From NCBI GenBank assembly GCA_044359885.1, contig JBIKLI010000049.1, positions 1 through 17,593 of the forward strand: a stretch of DNA of 17,593 nt. Direction: 5' to 3'. The DNA is from CAIOSQ01 sp044359885. Lineage in GTDB: Bacteria > Pseudomonadota > Alphaproteobacteria > CACIAM-22H2. Positions 1-8,550 of the stretch are shown here, piece by piece (position 1 is the first letter of the stretch; each line of letters starts with the position of its first letter). A program made the position numbers and the translations under genes. The notes under the pieces are model-generated. The model was not told where the DNA came from, ran no database searches, and saw only the letters and a list, made by a program, of their open reading frames with translations.

Positions 1-1679
1 CGCGCCGCCAGCCATGGCGACGCCAGTCCGGCCACGACCGCCACGGCCCCCAGCCAGCGCCATCCACATCGCCATAGCGCGAGCCACAACCCGCCGAGAA
101 TCGCGGCGACGAAGCCCGACACCGGCGTCGCCGGTGCAGGACGCGCCGCGCCCGGCCACGCGGCGACGGTCTGCGCGATCGTGGCCACCGCCTCGTTGCC
201 CAGATTCATCGCCGCGAGAGGCAGGTCGGCGACGCCGAACGGCAGACAGAGGAAGACCAGCACCGCCGCCGGCATGACCAGGACCGACGTCAACGGCACC
301 GCGACCAGATTGGCGGCGATGGCGAAGAACGACAGGCGGTTGAAGTGGTAGAGCGCGAAAGGCGCGGTCGCGACGCTGGCGGCGGCCGTGGTCATCAGCG
401 CACCGGCCGCGACGACCAGCAGGCGGCCGACAGGCCCTGCGCCGTCGCGCCAGCGGCGGAACACAGGCGCCGCCGCCTCCCAGCAGGCGATCAGCGCCAC
501 GACGGCGGCGAAGGACATCTGGAAGCTGGGTCCCAGGATCGCCTCCGGGACCAGCGCGAGGATCGCAAGCGCGGCCCACGCGACCAGCCGCATCGACAGC
601 GGCGAGCGGTCGAGCAGGATCGCGACGAGCACGATCGCCCCCATGATCCAGGCGCGCAGCACCGGCACGCCCGGTGCGGCGAACGACGCGTAGGCCGTGA
701 TCGCGAGGATCGCGCCGCCCGCCGCCAGCTTCTTGCCGTTGCAGCGCAGCGCCAGCGGCGGCATCAGCGCCAGGCCGCGCCGGATCGCGAAGAACACGAT
801 CCCGGCGACCAGGGTGATGTGCAGCCCGGAGATCGACAGCAGATGGGCAAGCCCGGAATCGCGCATCGCCGCCATCAGGCCAGGCTCGATATGTCCCATC
901 TCGCCGGTCAGCAGCGCGGCGCTGATCTGCCCGGCCGGTCCGGGATCCTGGGCCAGCACCCAGGCGACCAGCCGCGCCCGCGCGGCGTCGAGGGCCAGCC
1001 GCCATCCGGCCGCCTCGCCCGCGGTCACGACCCGGATGGCCCCGCGCGCGGAGCCGACCGCGCCGATCCGCTCGAACCAGGCCCAGCGCGCGAAATCATA
1101 GGCGCCGGGCGCGGTGGGGATCGGCGGCGGATGCAGCTGCGCGCGCAGCACCACCCGCGCGCCCGGCAGCGGCAGGACCTGCTGGTCCCGGCCGACCCGC
1201 AGCCGGACCCGCGCCGGTACGTTCGCCGGCGCCATCCCCGACATGGTCAGCTGGTCGAGGATCAGCCGCCGGCCCTCCGGCCGGAGTTCGCTCGCGACCA
1301 CGCGCCCTGCGAGCTCGGCTGTGCCCCAGCGCTTGACCAGCACGGGGGCCGCGACCTGCCAGCTGCGGAGCTGCGCGGCCGCGGCACCCAGCGCGATCAG
1401 GCACAGCGCCACCGCCGCGGCGCCAGCCAGCCGCCACCGGTTCCCCGCACGCCGCAACAGCAGCAGGGCCGCGACCCCGCCGAAGGCGGCGACGGACGGC
1501 GCCGCCCACACCGCCGGTTCCGCGGCCAGGCCGAAATACATGGCGACGCCGGCCCCGAACGCGACCGGCACCCACAGCACCAGCCTGTCGCGCTCCGCAC
1601 GCAGCGTCGCGGCGGCCTGGGATGCGGCCCAGTCCATGGCGGCCATGGCAGCGGCTCTCACGCGCGACGCCGATCCCAT
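1..1679 (-). CDS. comEC: ComEC/Rec2-family DNA-uptake channel, N-terminal part (3' end outside window)
   Basis: ComEC is the polytopic inner-membrane channel that carries single-stranded DNA into the cytoplasm in natural transformation. Reading the reverse strand from the ATG at 1679 gives 559 codons with no stop before the window edge, so the C-terminal part is not visible. The N-terminus has a first membrane segment followed by a DUF4131/OB-like extracytoplasmic domain, which ends in the typical PPPIPTAPGAYDFARWAWF stretch. The Competence domain core follows with HLLSISGLHIT (His about residue 287) and many hydrophobic helices to the edge. A GGGGAG-like ribosome site (RC of 1690-1696) lies 10 nt upstream. 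In-frame ATGs at 1646 and 1637 are alternative starts. The gene is divergent from gltX. Family assignment is firm. Whether this organism is transformable, and whether a C-terminal metallo-beta-lactamase-like domain exists, cannot be told here. Confidence 0.9.
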   Translation of the reverse strand, partial: MGSASRVRAAAMAAMDWAASQAAATLRAERDRLVLWVPVAFGAGVAMYFGLAAEPAVWAAPSVAAFGGVAALLLLRRAGNRWRLAGAAAVALCLIALGAAAAQLRSWQVAAPVLVKRWGTAELAGRVVASELRPEGRRLILDQLTMSGMAPANVPARVRLRVGRDQQVLPLPGARVVLRAQLHPPPIPTAPGAYDFARWAWFERIGAVGSARGAIRVVTAGEAAGWRLALDAARARLVAWVLAQDPGPAGQISAALLTGEMGHIEPGLMAAMRDSGLAHLLSISGLHITLVAGIVFFAIRRGLALMPPLALRCNGKKLAAGGAILAITAYASFAAPGVPVLRAWIMGAIVLVAILLDRSPLSMRLVAWAALAILALVPEAILGPSFQMSFAAVVALIACWEAAAPVFRRWRDGAGPVGRLLVVAAGALMTTAAASVATAPFALYHFNRLSFFAIAANLVAVPLTSVLVMPAAVLVFLCLPFGVADLPLAAMNLGNEAVATIAQTVAAWPGAARPAPATPVSGFVAAILGGLWLALWRCGWRWLGAVAVVAGLASPWLAA

Positions 1680-1774
1680 GACTGCGAGACTCCCCCTGGA
1701 CGCGGCCCGCGTGGTAACTGCTGCGACGCTAATCGCAGCGCCACCGCGCCTCAATTTTCACTTCGGATTACGAC
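1680..1774. promoter_or_regulatory. Divergent comEC/gltX intergenic region with a 7-bp inverted repeat
   Basis: These 95 bp separate two divergently read genes and must hold whatever promoters they use. A perfect inverted repeat, GCTGCGA-N6-TCGCAGC, occupies 1720-1739. A short AT-richer stretch (TCAATTTTCA) at 1751-1760 lies just before gltX. I could not pick a convincing -35/-10 pair on either strand. The repeat could be an operator or chance in GC-rich DNA. It is not followed by a T-tract, so it does not look like a terminator. Confidence 0.3.
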
Positions 1775-3178
1775 ATGACCGTTCCCGTCTGCCGCTTCGC
1801 GCCATCGCCCACCGGCTTCCTGCACATCGGCGGCGCGCGCACCGCCCTGTTCAACTGGCTGTTCGCGCGCCATCACGGCGGCGTCTTCCGCCTGCGCATC
1901 GAGGACACCGACCGGCAGCGGTCGACCCAGGCGGCGATCGACGCGATCCTCGAAGGCCTGCGCTGGCTGGAGCTGGACTGGGATGGCGAGGTCGTCCACC
2001 AATTCGCGCGCGCCGCGCGCCATGCCGAGATCGCCCATGAATTGCTGCGCCAGGGCAAGGCCTATCGCTGCTACTGCACCGCCGAGGAGCTGGAGGAGAT
2101 GCGCGCCCGTGCGCGCGCCGAAGGCAAGCCGCCGCGCTACGACGGCCGCTGGCGCGACCGCGATCCCGCCGACGCCCCGACCGGCGTCGCCCCGTCGATC
2201 CGCATCAAGGCGCCCCGCGACGGCCAGACCGTGATCCGCGACGTCGTCCAGGGCGACGTCGTGATCCGCAACGACCAGCTCGACGACATGATCCTGCTGC
2301 GCGGCGACGGCACCCCGGTCTACATGCTGTCGGTGGTGGTCGACGACCATGACATGGGCGTGACCCATGTGATCCGCGGCGACGACCATCTGAACAACGC
2401 CGCGCGCCAGATGATGGTGATCGAGGCGATGGGCTGGCCGGTGCCGGTCTACGCGCATATACCGCTGATCCACGGTGCCGACGGCGCCAAGCTGTCCAAG
2501 CGCCATGGAGCGCTGGCGGTCGAGGCCTATCGCGACATGGGCTATCTGCCGGAGGCGATGCGCAACTACCTGCTGCGGCTGGGCTGGGCGCATGGCGACG
2601 AGGAGATCATCTCGACCGAGCAGGCGATCGCCTGGTTCGATCTCGACGCGGTCGGCAGATCGGCGGCCCGCTTCGATTTCGGCAAGCTGGGCAGCGTCAA
2701 CGGCCATTACATCCGCGTGCGGGACGACGACTCGCTGGCGCATCTGACCATCGCCCAGCTCGAACGCGAACCCGGGCGGCCGCTGGACGAGACGGCCCGG
2801 GCGCGGATCCGCGCCGGCATGCCCGGTCTCAAGCAGCGCGCGCGGACGATCGTCGAACTCGCCGAAAGCGCCGAATTCTACACCCATGCCCGGCCGATCC
2901 CGATCGCGGAGACCGGACGCAAGCTGCTGTCCGAGGCCGGCAGGGCGCGTCTTGCAGGCTATGCGCAGCGTATCTCGGGCCTCGGCGAATGGACCGCCGC
3001 CGCCCTGGAGGCCGAAGCGCGCGACGCCGCGACCGCGGGCGGCGCGAAGCTGGGCGACATCGCCCAGCCGGTCCGCGCGGCGCTGACCGGCACAAATGTC
3101 TCGCCGCCGGTCTTCGAGGTGATGCAGGTCCTGGGCCGCGACGAGACGCTGGGCCGGATCGCCGACGCCTTGCGCTGA
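1775..3178 (+). CDS. gltX: Glutamyl-tRNA synthetase (class I aminoacyl-tRNA synthetase)
   Basis: GltX attaches glutamate to tRNA(Glu) in the cytoplasm using ATP. The 467-residue product has the usual length. It opens with RFAPSPTGFLHIGG, whose HIGH-type ATP site is at residues 17-20, and has the second ATP signature KLSKR at 239-243. The helical anticodon-binding domain fills about 310-467, so this is a full synthetase and not the shorter GluQ-type enzyme. A Cys-Tyr-Cys pair at 99-101 stands where E. coli GluRS has half of its zinc site. The expected second pair falls in a stretch reading PPRYDGRW without Cys, so zinc binding is doubtful. Many alphaproteobacteria carry two GltX paralogues, one of which can mischarge tRNA(Gln) for the amidotransferase route; which type this is cannot be decided here. 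The ATG has no strong Shine-Dalgarno sequence. gltA follows 113 bp downstream. Confidence 0.96.
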   Translation: MTVPVCRFAPSPTGFLHIGGARTALFNWLFARHHGGVFRLRIEDTDRQRSTQAAIDAILEGLRWLELDWDGEVVHQFARAARHAEIAHELLRQGKAYRCYCTAEELEEMRARARAEGKPPRYDGRWRDRDPADAPTGVAPSIRIKAPRDGQTVIRDVVQGDVVIRNDQLDDMILLRGDGTPVYMLSVVVDDHDMGVTHVIRGDDHLNNAARQMMVIEAMGWPVPVYAHIPLIHGADGAKLSKRHGALAVEAYRDMGYLPEAMRNYLLRLGWAHGDEEIISTEQAIAWFDLDAVGRSAARFDFGKLGSVNGHYIRVRDDDSLAHLTIAQLEREPGRPLDETARARIRAGMPGLKQRARTIVELAESAEFYTHARPIPIAETGRKLLSEAGRARLAGYAQRISGLGEWTAAALEAEARDAATAGGAKLGDIAQPVRAALTGTNVSPPVFEVMQVLGRDETLGRIADALR

Positions 3179-3207
3179 ACGCGCCTCTGCTGCAGCGCAA
3201 CAGACGC

Positions 3208-3237
3208 TTGGGCGCGCCGCGTCCTTGGGATTAGTAT
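3208..3237 (+). promoter_or_regulatory. Possible sigma70-type promoter for gltA
   Basis: TTGGGC (3208-3213) and TAGTAT (3232-3237) are separated by 18 bp in the 113-bp gap between gltX and gltA. Matches to the TTGACA/TATAAT consensus are 3 of 6 and 4 of 6. If real, the leader before the gltA ATG would be close to 50 nt. This is a weak call. gltA may instead be read through from gltX. Confidence 0.3.
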
Positions 3238-3281
3238 GGCTTGGCCGGGCGGAGCGCCGCGCCGGCCTTTTCGACCGAGCT

Positions 3282-3285
3282 GGAG
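3282..3285 (+). promoter_or_regulatory. Ribosome-binding site fixing the gltA start
   Basis: GGAG lies 6 nt before the ATG at 3292. It favours that start over the in-frame TTG at 3241, which has no such site and would add 17 residues absent from typical citrate synthases. Confidence 0.55.
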
Positions 3286-3291
3286 TCCGCG

Positions 3292-4602
<1,311 letters not shown>

Positions 4603-4617
4603 GGCGCCCCTCGCGCC

Positions 4618-4818
4618 ATGCCCCAGGCCTGGCCGAATGGCCGGAACCGCCGCCCCGGCTCGGTCCCGCCGGCGCGTACGCCGCGGCTGCGGCTGTTGCC
4701 GACACCAGCCAACGACAACGGCGCACCGGTTCTCGTCCAGGTCTTGCGTACGCTGGCGCTGCTCGCCGGCTTCGCCGCGATCGGCTGGGTCGCGGCCAGC
4801 CTGATCCTGGGGCCCTGA
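4618..4818 (+). CDS. Hypothetical small single-pass membrane protein
   Basis: This 66-codon frame begins 15 nt after the gltA stop and ends 22 nt before the oxidoreductase gene, filling most of that gap. The first half is basic and Pro/Arg-rich and contains PTPANDNGAP, a PANDN-type motif I associate with small alphaproteobacterial proteins. Residues about 38-64 (from VLVQVLRT to AASLIL) form one convincing hydrophobic helix, giving a likely N-in, single-span topology. The only upstream ribosome-site candidate is GAGG at 4601-4604, 13 nt before the ATG, which is too far for a good site. I recognise no family and propose no function. It could be a chance frame in GC-rich DNA, but the hydrophobic segment and the fit between neighbours argue for a real gene. 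Confidence 0.45.
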   Translation: MPQAWPNGRNRRPGSVPPARTPRLRLLPTPANDNGAPVLVQVLRTLALLAGFAAIGWVAASLILGP

Positions 4819-4840
4819 CGGGCCTGCCCGGGGATCCGTC

Positions 4841-5806
4841 ATGAGACCGTTGCGCTGCGCCGTGATCGGTGCCGGCCATTTCGGCCGCTTCCATGCCCAG
4901 AAATATGCGGCGCTGCCCGGCGCGGAGCTGACGGCGGTCGTCGATGAAGATGCCGGCCGCGCCCGTGCCGTCGCGCAGGAAACCGGCAGCACCCCCGAGA
5001 CATCGCTCGACGCGGTGATCGGCCGTATCGACGCCGCGTCGGTCACCGTCCCGACCGTCGCCCATCATGCCGTCGCGGCGCGCCTGCTTGCCGCCGGCAT
5101 CCATGTCCTGGTCGAGAAGCCGATCGCCGCGACGCTCGGCGAGGCCGACGAACTTGTCGCGCTCGCGGCACGGCAGGGTTGCGTGCTCCAGGTCGGACAT
5201 CTGCAGCGCTTCCTGCTGCGGCGCATGGAGATCCCGGCGCGGGTGACGCGGCCGCTGCTGATCGAGGCCACGCGCATCGCCCCGTTCAAGCCGCGCGGCA
5301 TCGATGTGGGCGTGGTGCTCGACCTGATGATCCACGACCTCGACCTCGTCCAGTCGCTGGTCCGTGCGCCGCTGGTGGACGTCGAGGCGGCGGGCGGCGC
5401 GGTCGCGACCGCCCACGAGGACATCTGCGTCGCGCGGCTGCGCTTCGCCGATGGCTGCGTGGCCGTCGCCACCGCCAGCCGGGTCGGTGACCGCACCGAG
5501 CGCCGCCTCGGCGTGCTGCAATCGACCGGCTATCTGTCGGCGGATCTGGCGACCCGCCGCGTCAGCGAGTTCCGTCGCATGGACGCCGGCGGAGCGCCGA
5601 CGGGCGCGGCGCCGGACGAGCGCAGCTACGCGGCGGGCGACGAACTTGCCGAGCAGATCGCCGATTTCCTCGACTGTATCCGCGCCGGGCGTCCGCCGCT
5701 GGTCGGCGGCGACGACGGGCGCCGGGCGCTGGAGACCGCCCTGCGGATCACGCAGAGCCTGGCCCAGACCCTGGCGGCGACCGGCGCCCCACCGAACGCG
5801 CGATGA
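4841..5806 (+). CDS. Gfo/Idh/MocA-family NAD(P)-dependent oxidoreductase, possibly GnnA-like
   Basis: The 321-residue product has an N-terminal Rossmann fold with the dinucleotide-binding loop VIGAGHFGRFHA (about residues 8-19). The family's VEKPIAATL motif (Lys in EKP, about residue 92) follows. The C-terminal alpha/beta dimerisation domain contains DLMIHDLDLV, whose His is a plausible catalytic residue. These enzymes oxidise or reduce sugar and nucleotide-sugar hydroxyls. The gene lies at the end of the lpx cluster and overlaps the lpxB 3' end. In Acidithiobacillus ferrooxidans, GnnA of this family lies in the lpx locus and oxidises UDP-GlcNAc at C3, after which the aminotransferase GnnB makes UDP-GlcNAc3N for amide-rich lipid A. 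A GnnA role is inferred from context and motif style. No gnnB is present in the window. A GGGGA ribosome site is 6 nt before the ATG. Confidence 0.85.
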   Translation: MRPLRCAVIGAGHFGRFHAQKYAALPGAELTAVVDEDAGRARAVAQETGSTPETSLDAVIGRIDAASVTVPTVAHHAVAARLLAAGIHVLVEKPIAATLGEADELVALAARQGCVLQVGHLQRFLLRRMEIPARVTRPLLIEATRIAPFKPRGIDVGVVLDLMIHDLDLVQSLVRAPLVDVEAAGGAVATAHEDICVARLRFADGCVAVATASRVGDRTERRLGVLQSTGYLSADLATRRVSEFRRMDAGGAPTGAAPDERSYAAGDELAEQIADFLDCIRAGRPPLVGGDDGRRALETALRITQSLAQTLAATGAPPNAR

Positions 5807-6944
5807 CATCCAGGACCTCGCGCGCGGCGCGCGCGGAGGGCGGCGTACCGGTGGTTCCCAGCATCTCCCGCATCCCGGCCAGTTCCTGGCGCTGCCGCCG
5901 GGCGGCGTCGCCGCCGGCCAGCAGGTCGCCGGCGATCCGGGCGAGCGCTTCGGGCGTGCAGGCCTCCTGGAGCAGTTCCGGCACCACCGTGCGCTGCAGG
6001 ACCAGGTTGGGCAGCGCGACATGCGCGACGCGGATCAGTCGCCGCGCCAGAGCGGCGGACACGGCGCTGGTCCGATAGGCGACCGCCATCGGCACGCCCG
6101 CAAGGCCCAGTTCCAAAGTGGAGGTTCCGGATACGGCGATCGCCGCCGAAGCCACCGCCAGGGCACCGCGGCGATCCTCGGGCGACTGGACGACCCGCAC
6201 CGTTCCCGGCCAATCGGCGACGGCCGCCTGCACGATCGCCCGCGTCGCCGGCACGACCGGCAGCAGGACGACCAGGCCGGGAATGTCCGCGGCAAGCCGC
6301 GCGGCGGCGTCGCGATAGACCGGCAGCATGCGCCGCACCAGCCCGACCCGGCTTCCCGGCAGCATCAGCAGCACCGGCGCCGCCGCCGCGAGGCCGAGGC
6401 GCTCGCGCAGGTCTCCCGCCACGGGTTGCAGCGCCTCGACCGCCGGATGACCGACCGCGACGGCCTCGACACCCAGCGCGGCGAAGAAGGCCGGCTCGAA
6501 CGGGAACAGGGCCAGGATCCGGTCGAAGAGACCCGCCAGCCGGCGCGCGCGCCCGGGCCGCCACGCCCAGAGTTGCGGCGCGACATACTGGACCAGCGGC
6601 ACCCCGGTCGGGCGCAACCGGCGCGCGAGGCGAAGATTGAAGCCGGGCGCGTCGATGGTGACCACGACGTCGGGCCGCGCCGCCGCCACCGCGCGCTCGA
6701 CCTGGCGCAGGCGGCGCAGGATCGTGAACAGCCGCGGCAGGACCTCCGCGAACCCCATCACCGCCAGATCGTCGATCGGAAACAACGACCGAAGCCCCCG
6801 GGTCCCCATCGTCTCGCCGCCGACTCCGGCGAAGCGGATCTCGCCGCCGGTCGCCTCGCCGAGTGCATCCATCAGCCGCCCGCCGAGCAGGTCGCCCGAC
6901 GGCTCGCCCGCGACCAGGAACACCAGCGGCCGCGCGCCGGTCAC
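5748..6944 (-). CDS. lpxB: Lipid-A-disaccharide synthase
   Basis: LpxB (glycosyltransferase family 19) joins UDP-2,3-diacylglucosamine to lipid X at the inner membrane, forming the beta-1,6 disaccharide of lipid A. The 398-residue product shows AGEPSGDLLGG near the N-terminus, VTIDAPGFN (Asp matching E. coli Asp98), QYVAPQLWAWRPGR, FPFEPAFF and LPGSR with Arg199 matching E. coli Arg201. At residue 202, where the LPGSRxxE motif has Glu (E. coli Glu204), this protein has Leu. The start overlaps the lpxI stop by 4 nt. The last 19 residues are Gly/Ser/Pro/Arg-rich and are encoded in the 59-nt antisense overlap with the oxidoreductase gene, so they may be a late C-terminal extension. It is the last gene of the long - strand operon, and I see no terminator hairpin after it. 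Confidence 0.95.
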   Translation of the reverse strand: MTGARPLVFLVAGEPSGDLLGGRLMDALGEATGGEIRFAGVGGETMGTRGLRSLFPIDDLAVMGFAEVLPRLFTILRRLRQVERAVAAARPDVVVTIDAPGFNLRLARRLRPTGVPLVQYVAPQLWAWRPGRARRLAGLFDRILALFPFEPAFFAALGVEAVAVGHPAVEALQPVAGDLRERLGLAAAAPVLLMLPGSRVGLVRRMLPVYRDAAARLAADIPGLVVLLPVVPATRAIVQAAVADWPGTVRVVQSPEDRRGALAVASAAIAVSGTSTLELGLAGVPMAVAYRTSAVSAALARRLIRVAHVALPNLVLQRTVVPELLQEACTPEALARIAGDLLAGGDAARRQRQELAGMREMLGTTGTPPSARAAREVLDVIARSVGRRSPPGSGPGSA

Positions 6945-7759
6945 GGCAGCGCCACCCCGACCACGAAGATGCCCTGCCGGTCCGCCGACGCCGAAACGGC
7001 CGTCGCGTCCACGACCAGGGAACGGCCGGCCTCGATCGCGATCCCGGCGAAACCGGCGCGTGCCACTGCCTCCACGGTCGCGACGCCGATGGTCGGCAGA
7101 TCGACCCGCCGTTCCTGGCCCGGCTTGGCGATCTTGACCAGGACGCCGCCGGAAGGTTCGCGCCGCAGGCCGCCGCAGCGTGCGATCAGCGCGTCGGTTC
7201 CCTCGATCGCCTCGACGCCCAGCACGATCCCTCTCTCGACGATCGCAGCCTGGCCGACATCGGCGGCGCCCAGCGCCTGCAGCACGGCGACGGCGCGCGC
7301 GATGTCCGCCCGGTCCGCCTCGCCCGGATGCAGCCGGCCATGGACGCCGGCGCGCGCGCGGAGCGAATCCAGGATGTCGTCGGCACCGACGACGCGAAAC
7401 CCTTCGCCCTCGATCTCGCGGACAACCGCGGAGAGCAGCCCATCGTCGCCGAAGGCGCGGGCGCCGATCCGCGCCAACGCCTGCGCCGCGCGCCAGTCCG
7501 GCCGCAATTCGCCGAGGCTGGGACGCCGGACCGGCCCGATCATGCAGACCTCGTCCACCCGTGCGGCGCGCAGCAGCCGGAACGCCTCGGCCATCTGCCC
7601 CAGCCGGACCCAGCCATGGGGAACGCCGTCCACTGTCCGCGGATCGGTCTGGCCCTCGAAGGCAAGGACGAAGACCTCGCGCCCCTGGGCACGCGCCGCC
7701 GCGATCACGCAGGCGGGCAGACCGCCCCCGCCCGCGAGCACGCCCAGGCGCGGCGTCAT
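6941..7759 (-). CDS. lpxI: UDP-2,3-diacylglucosamine pyrophosphatase, LpxI type
   Basis: LpxI (formerly DUF1009) hydrolyses UDP-2,3-diacylglucosamine to lipid X and UMP, the step before LpxB. It replaces the unrelated LpxH in most alphaproteobacteria. The 272-residue product begins with the family's RLGVLAGGGGLP motif. It continues with LGQMAEAFRLLR, MIGPVRRPSLGEL and GDDGLLSAVVREIE, and ends with the C-terminal domain including EGTDALIARC, VKIAKPGQERRVDLPTIG and ADRQGIFVVGV. Both ends overlap neighbours by 4 nt (lpxA upstream, lpxB downstream), which implies translational coupling between three successive enzymes of the lipid A pathway. Confidence 0.95.
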   Translation of the reverse strand: MTPRLGVLAGGGGLPACVIAAARAQGREVFVLAFEGQTDPRTVDGVPHGWVRLGQMAEAFRLLRAARVDEVCMIGPVRRPSLGELRPDWRAAQALARIGARAFGDDGLLSAVVREIEGEGFRVVGADDILDSLRARAGVHGRLHPGEADRADIARAVAVLQALGAADVGQAAIVERGIVLGVEAIEGTDALIARCGGLRREPSGGVLVKIAKPGQERRVDLPTIGVATVEAVARAGFAGIAIEAGRSLVVDATAVSASADRQGIFVVGVALP

Positions 7760-8550
7760 TTCTCGATCTTCGGCAGCGTGACCGCGCGGATCTCGGCGCC
7801 GCGGATGAACTCGATGATCGACCGTACCGGCTGGTTCTCGGGATAGAGCGCCGCCACGTCGTCGAGGCGTTCGGCCATCGTCCCCTCCTGGGCGAAGAGC
7901 AGCCGATAGGCCGTGCGCAGCGCCTGGATCTCCACCCGCCCGAAATTGCGGCGCTTGAGCCCGACGATGTTGAGCCCGCTCAGGCGCGCGCGTTCGCCCG
8001 TCACCATGCCGAAGGGAATGACGTCGGCCTCGACACCGGACATCCCGCCGATCATCGCATGCGGCCCGATGCGGACGAACTGGTGGACCGCCGATAGGCC
8101 GCCGAGGATCGCGTAGTCGCCGACCTGGACATGGCCACCGAGCGTGGCATGGTTGATCATCACCACGTTGTTCCCGACCCGGCAGTCATGGGCGACATGC
8201 GCGCCGATCATGAACAGGCAGTTGTCGCCGATGCGGGTCACCCCGCCGCCGCCGGCGGTGCCGGGATGCATGGTGACCTGCTCGCGGATGACGTTGTCGG
8301 CACCGATCTCGAGGCGCGTGTCCTCGCCGCGGTACTTCATGTCCTGCGGGCGGTAGCCGATGGCCGCGAACGGGAAGACCCGGGTGCGGGCGCCGATGGT
8401 GGTCAGGCCTTCGACGCAGACATGGCTGATCAGTTCGACGCCGTCGCCGAGCCTGACCTTCGGGCCGACGACGCAGAACGGGCCGACCGTGACGTCCGCA
8501 CCGATCTCGGCGCCGGGCGCGACGATCGCCGATGGATGAATGCCCGCCAT
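7756..8550 (-). CDS. lpxA: UDP-N-acetylglucosamine O-acyltransferase
   Basis: LpxA transfers a 3-hydroxyacyl chain from acyl carrier protein to the 3-position of UDP-GlcNAc, the first step of lipid A synthesis. The ATG at 8550 gives 264 residues, close to E. coli (262). It starts IHPSAIVAPGAEIG, the first of many hexapeptide repeats that form the left-handed beta-helix. The AHVAHDC motif holds His118 and His121, the latter matching catalytic His125 of E. coli. The helical C-terminal domain begins around LSGLNIVGLKRR. The frame stays open upstream to 9102, but that stretch is antisense-like sequence within fabZ and lacks homology. The start overlaps the fabZ stop as TGATG. If a GnnA/GnnB route operates, this enzyme would be expected to N-acylate UDP-GlcNAc3N; the sequence alone does not settle that. 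Confidence 0.96.
   Translation of the reverse strand: MAGIHPSAIVAPGAEIGADVTVGPFCVVGPKVRLGDGVELISHVCVEGLTTIGARTRVFPFAAIGYRPQDMKYRGEDTRLEIGADNVIREQVTMHPGTAGGGGVTRIGDNCLFMIGAHVAHDCRVGNNVVMINHATLGGHVQVGDYAILGGLSAVHQFVRIGPHAMIGGMSGVEADVIPFGMVTGERARLSGLNIVGLKRRNFGRVEIQALRTAYRLLFAQEGTMAERLDDVAALYPENQPVRSIIEFIRGAEIRAVTLPKIEK

Noticed and set aside
345..1778. + strand open frame of 477 codons over the left end
   Set aside because: The reverse strand encodes ComEC with recognisable motifs. The + frame is low-complexity Arg/Gln/Asp-rich and lacks any domain.
4819..4830. CGGGC-CT-GCCCG short inverted repeat before the oxidoreductase gene
   Set aside because: A 2-nt loop and 5-bp stem with no T-run are too small to be a terminator and are likely chance in GC-rich DNA.
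5364..7781. Long + strand open frame of 805 codons opposite lpxB and lpxI
   Set aside because: Antisense to two clear lpx genes, with a composition of Arg/Pro/Ala repeats only.
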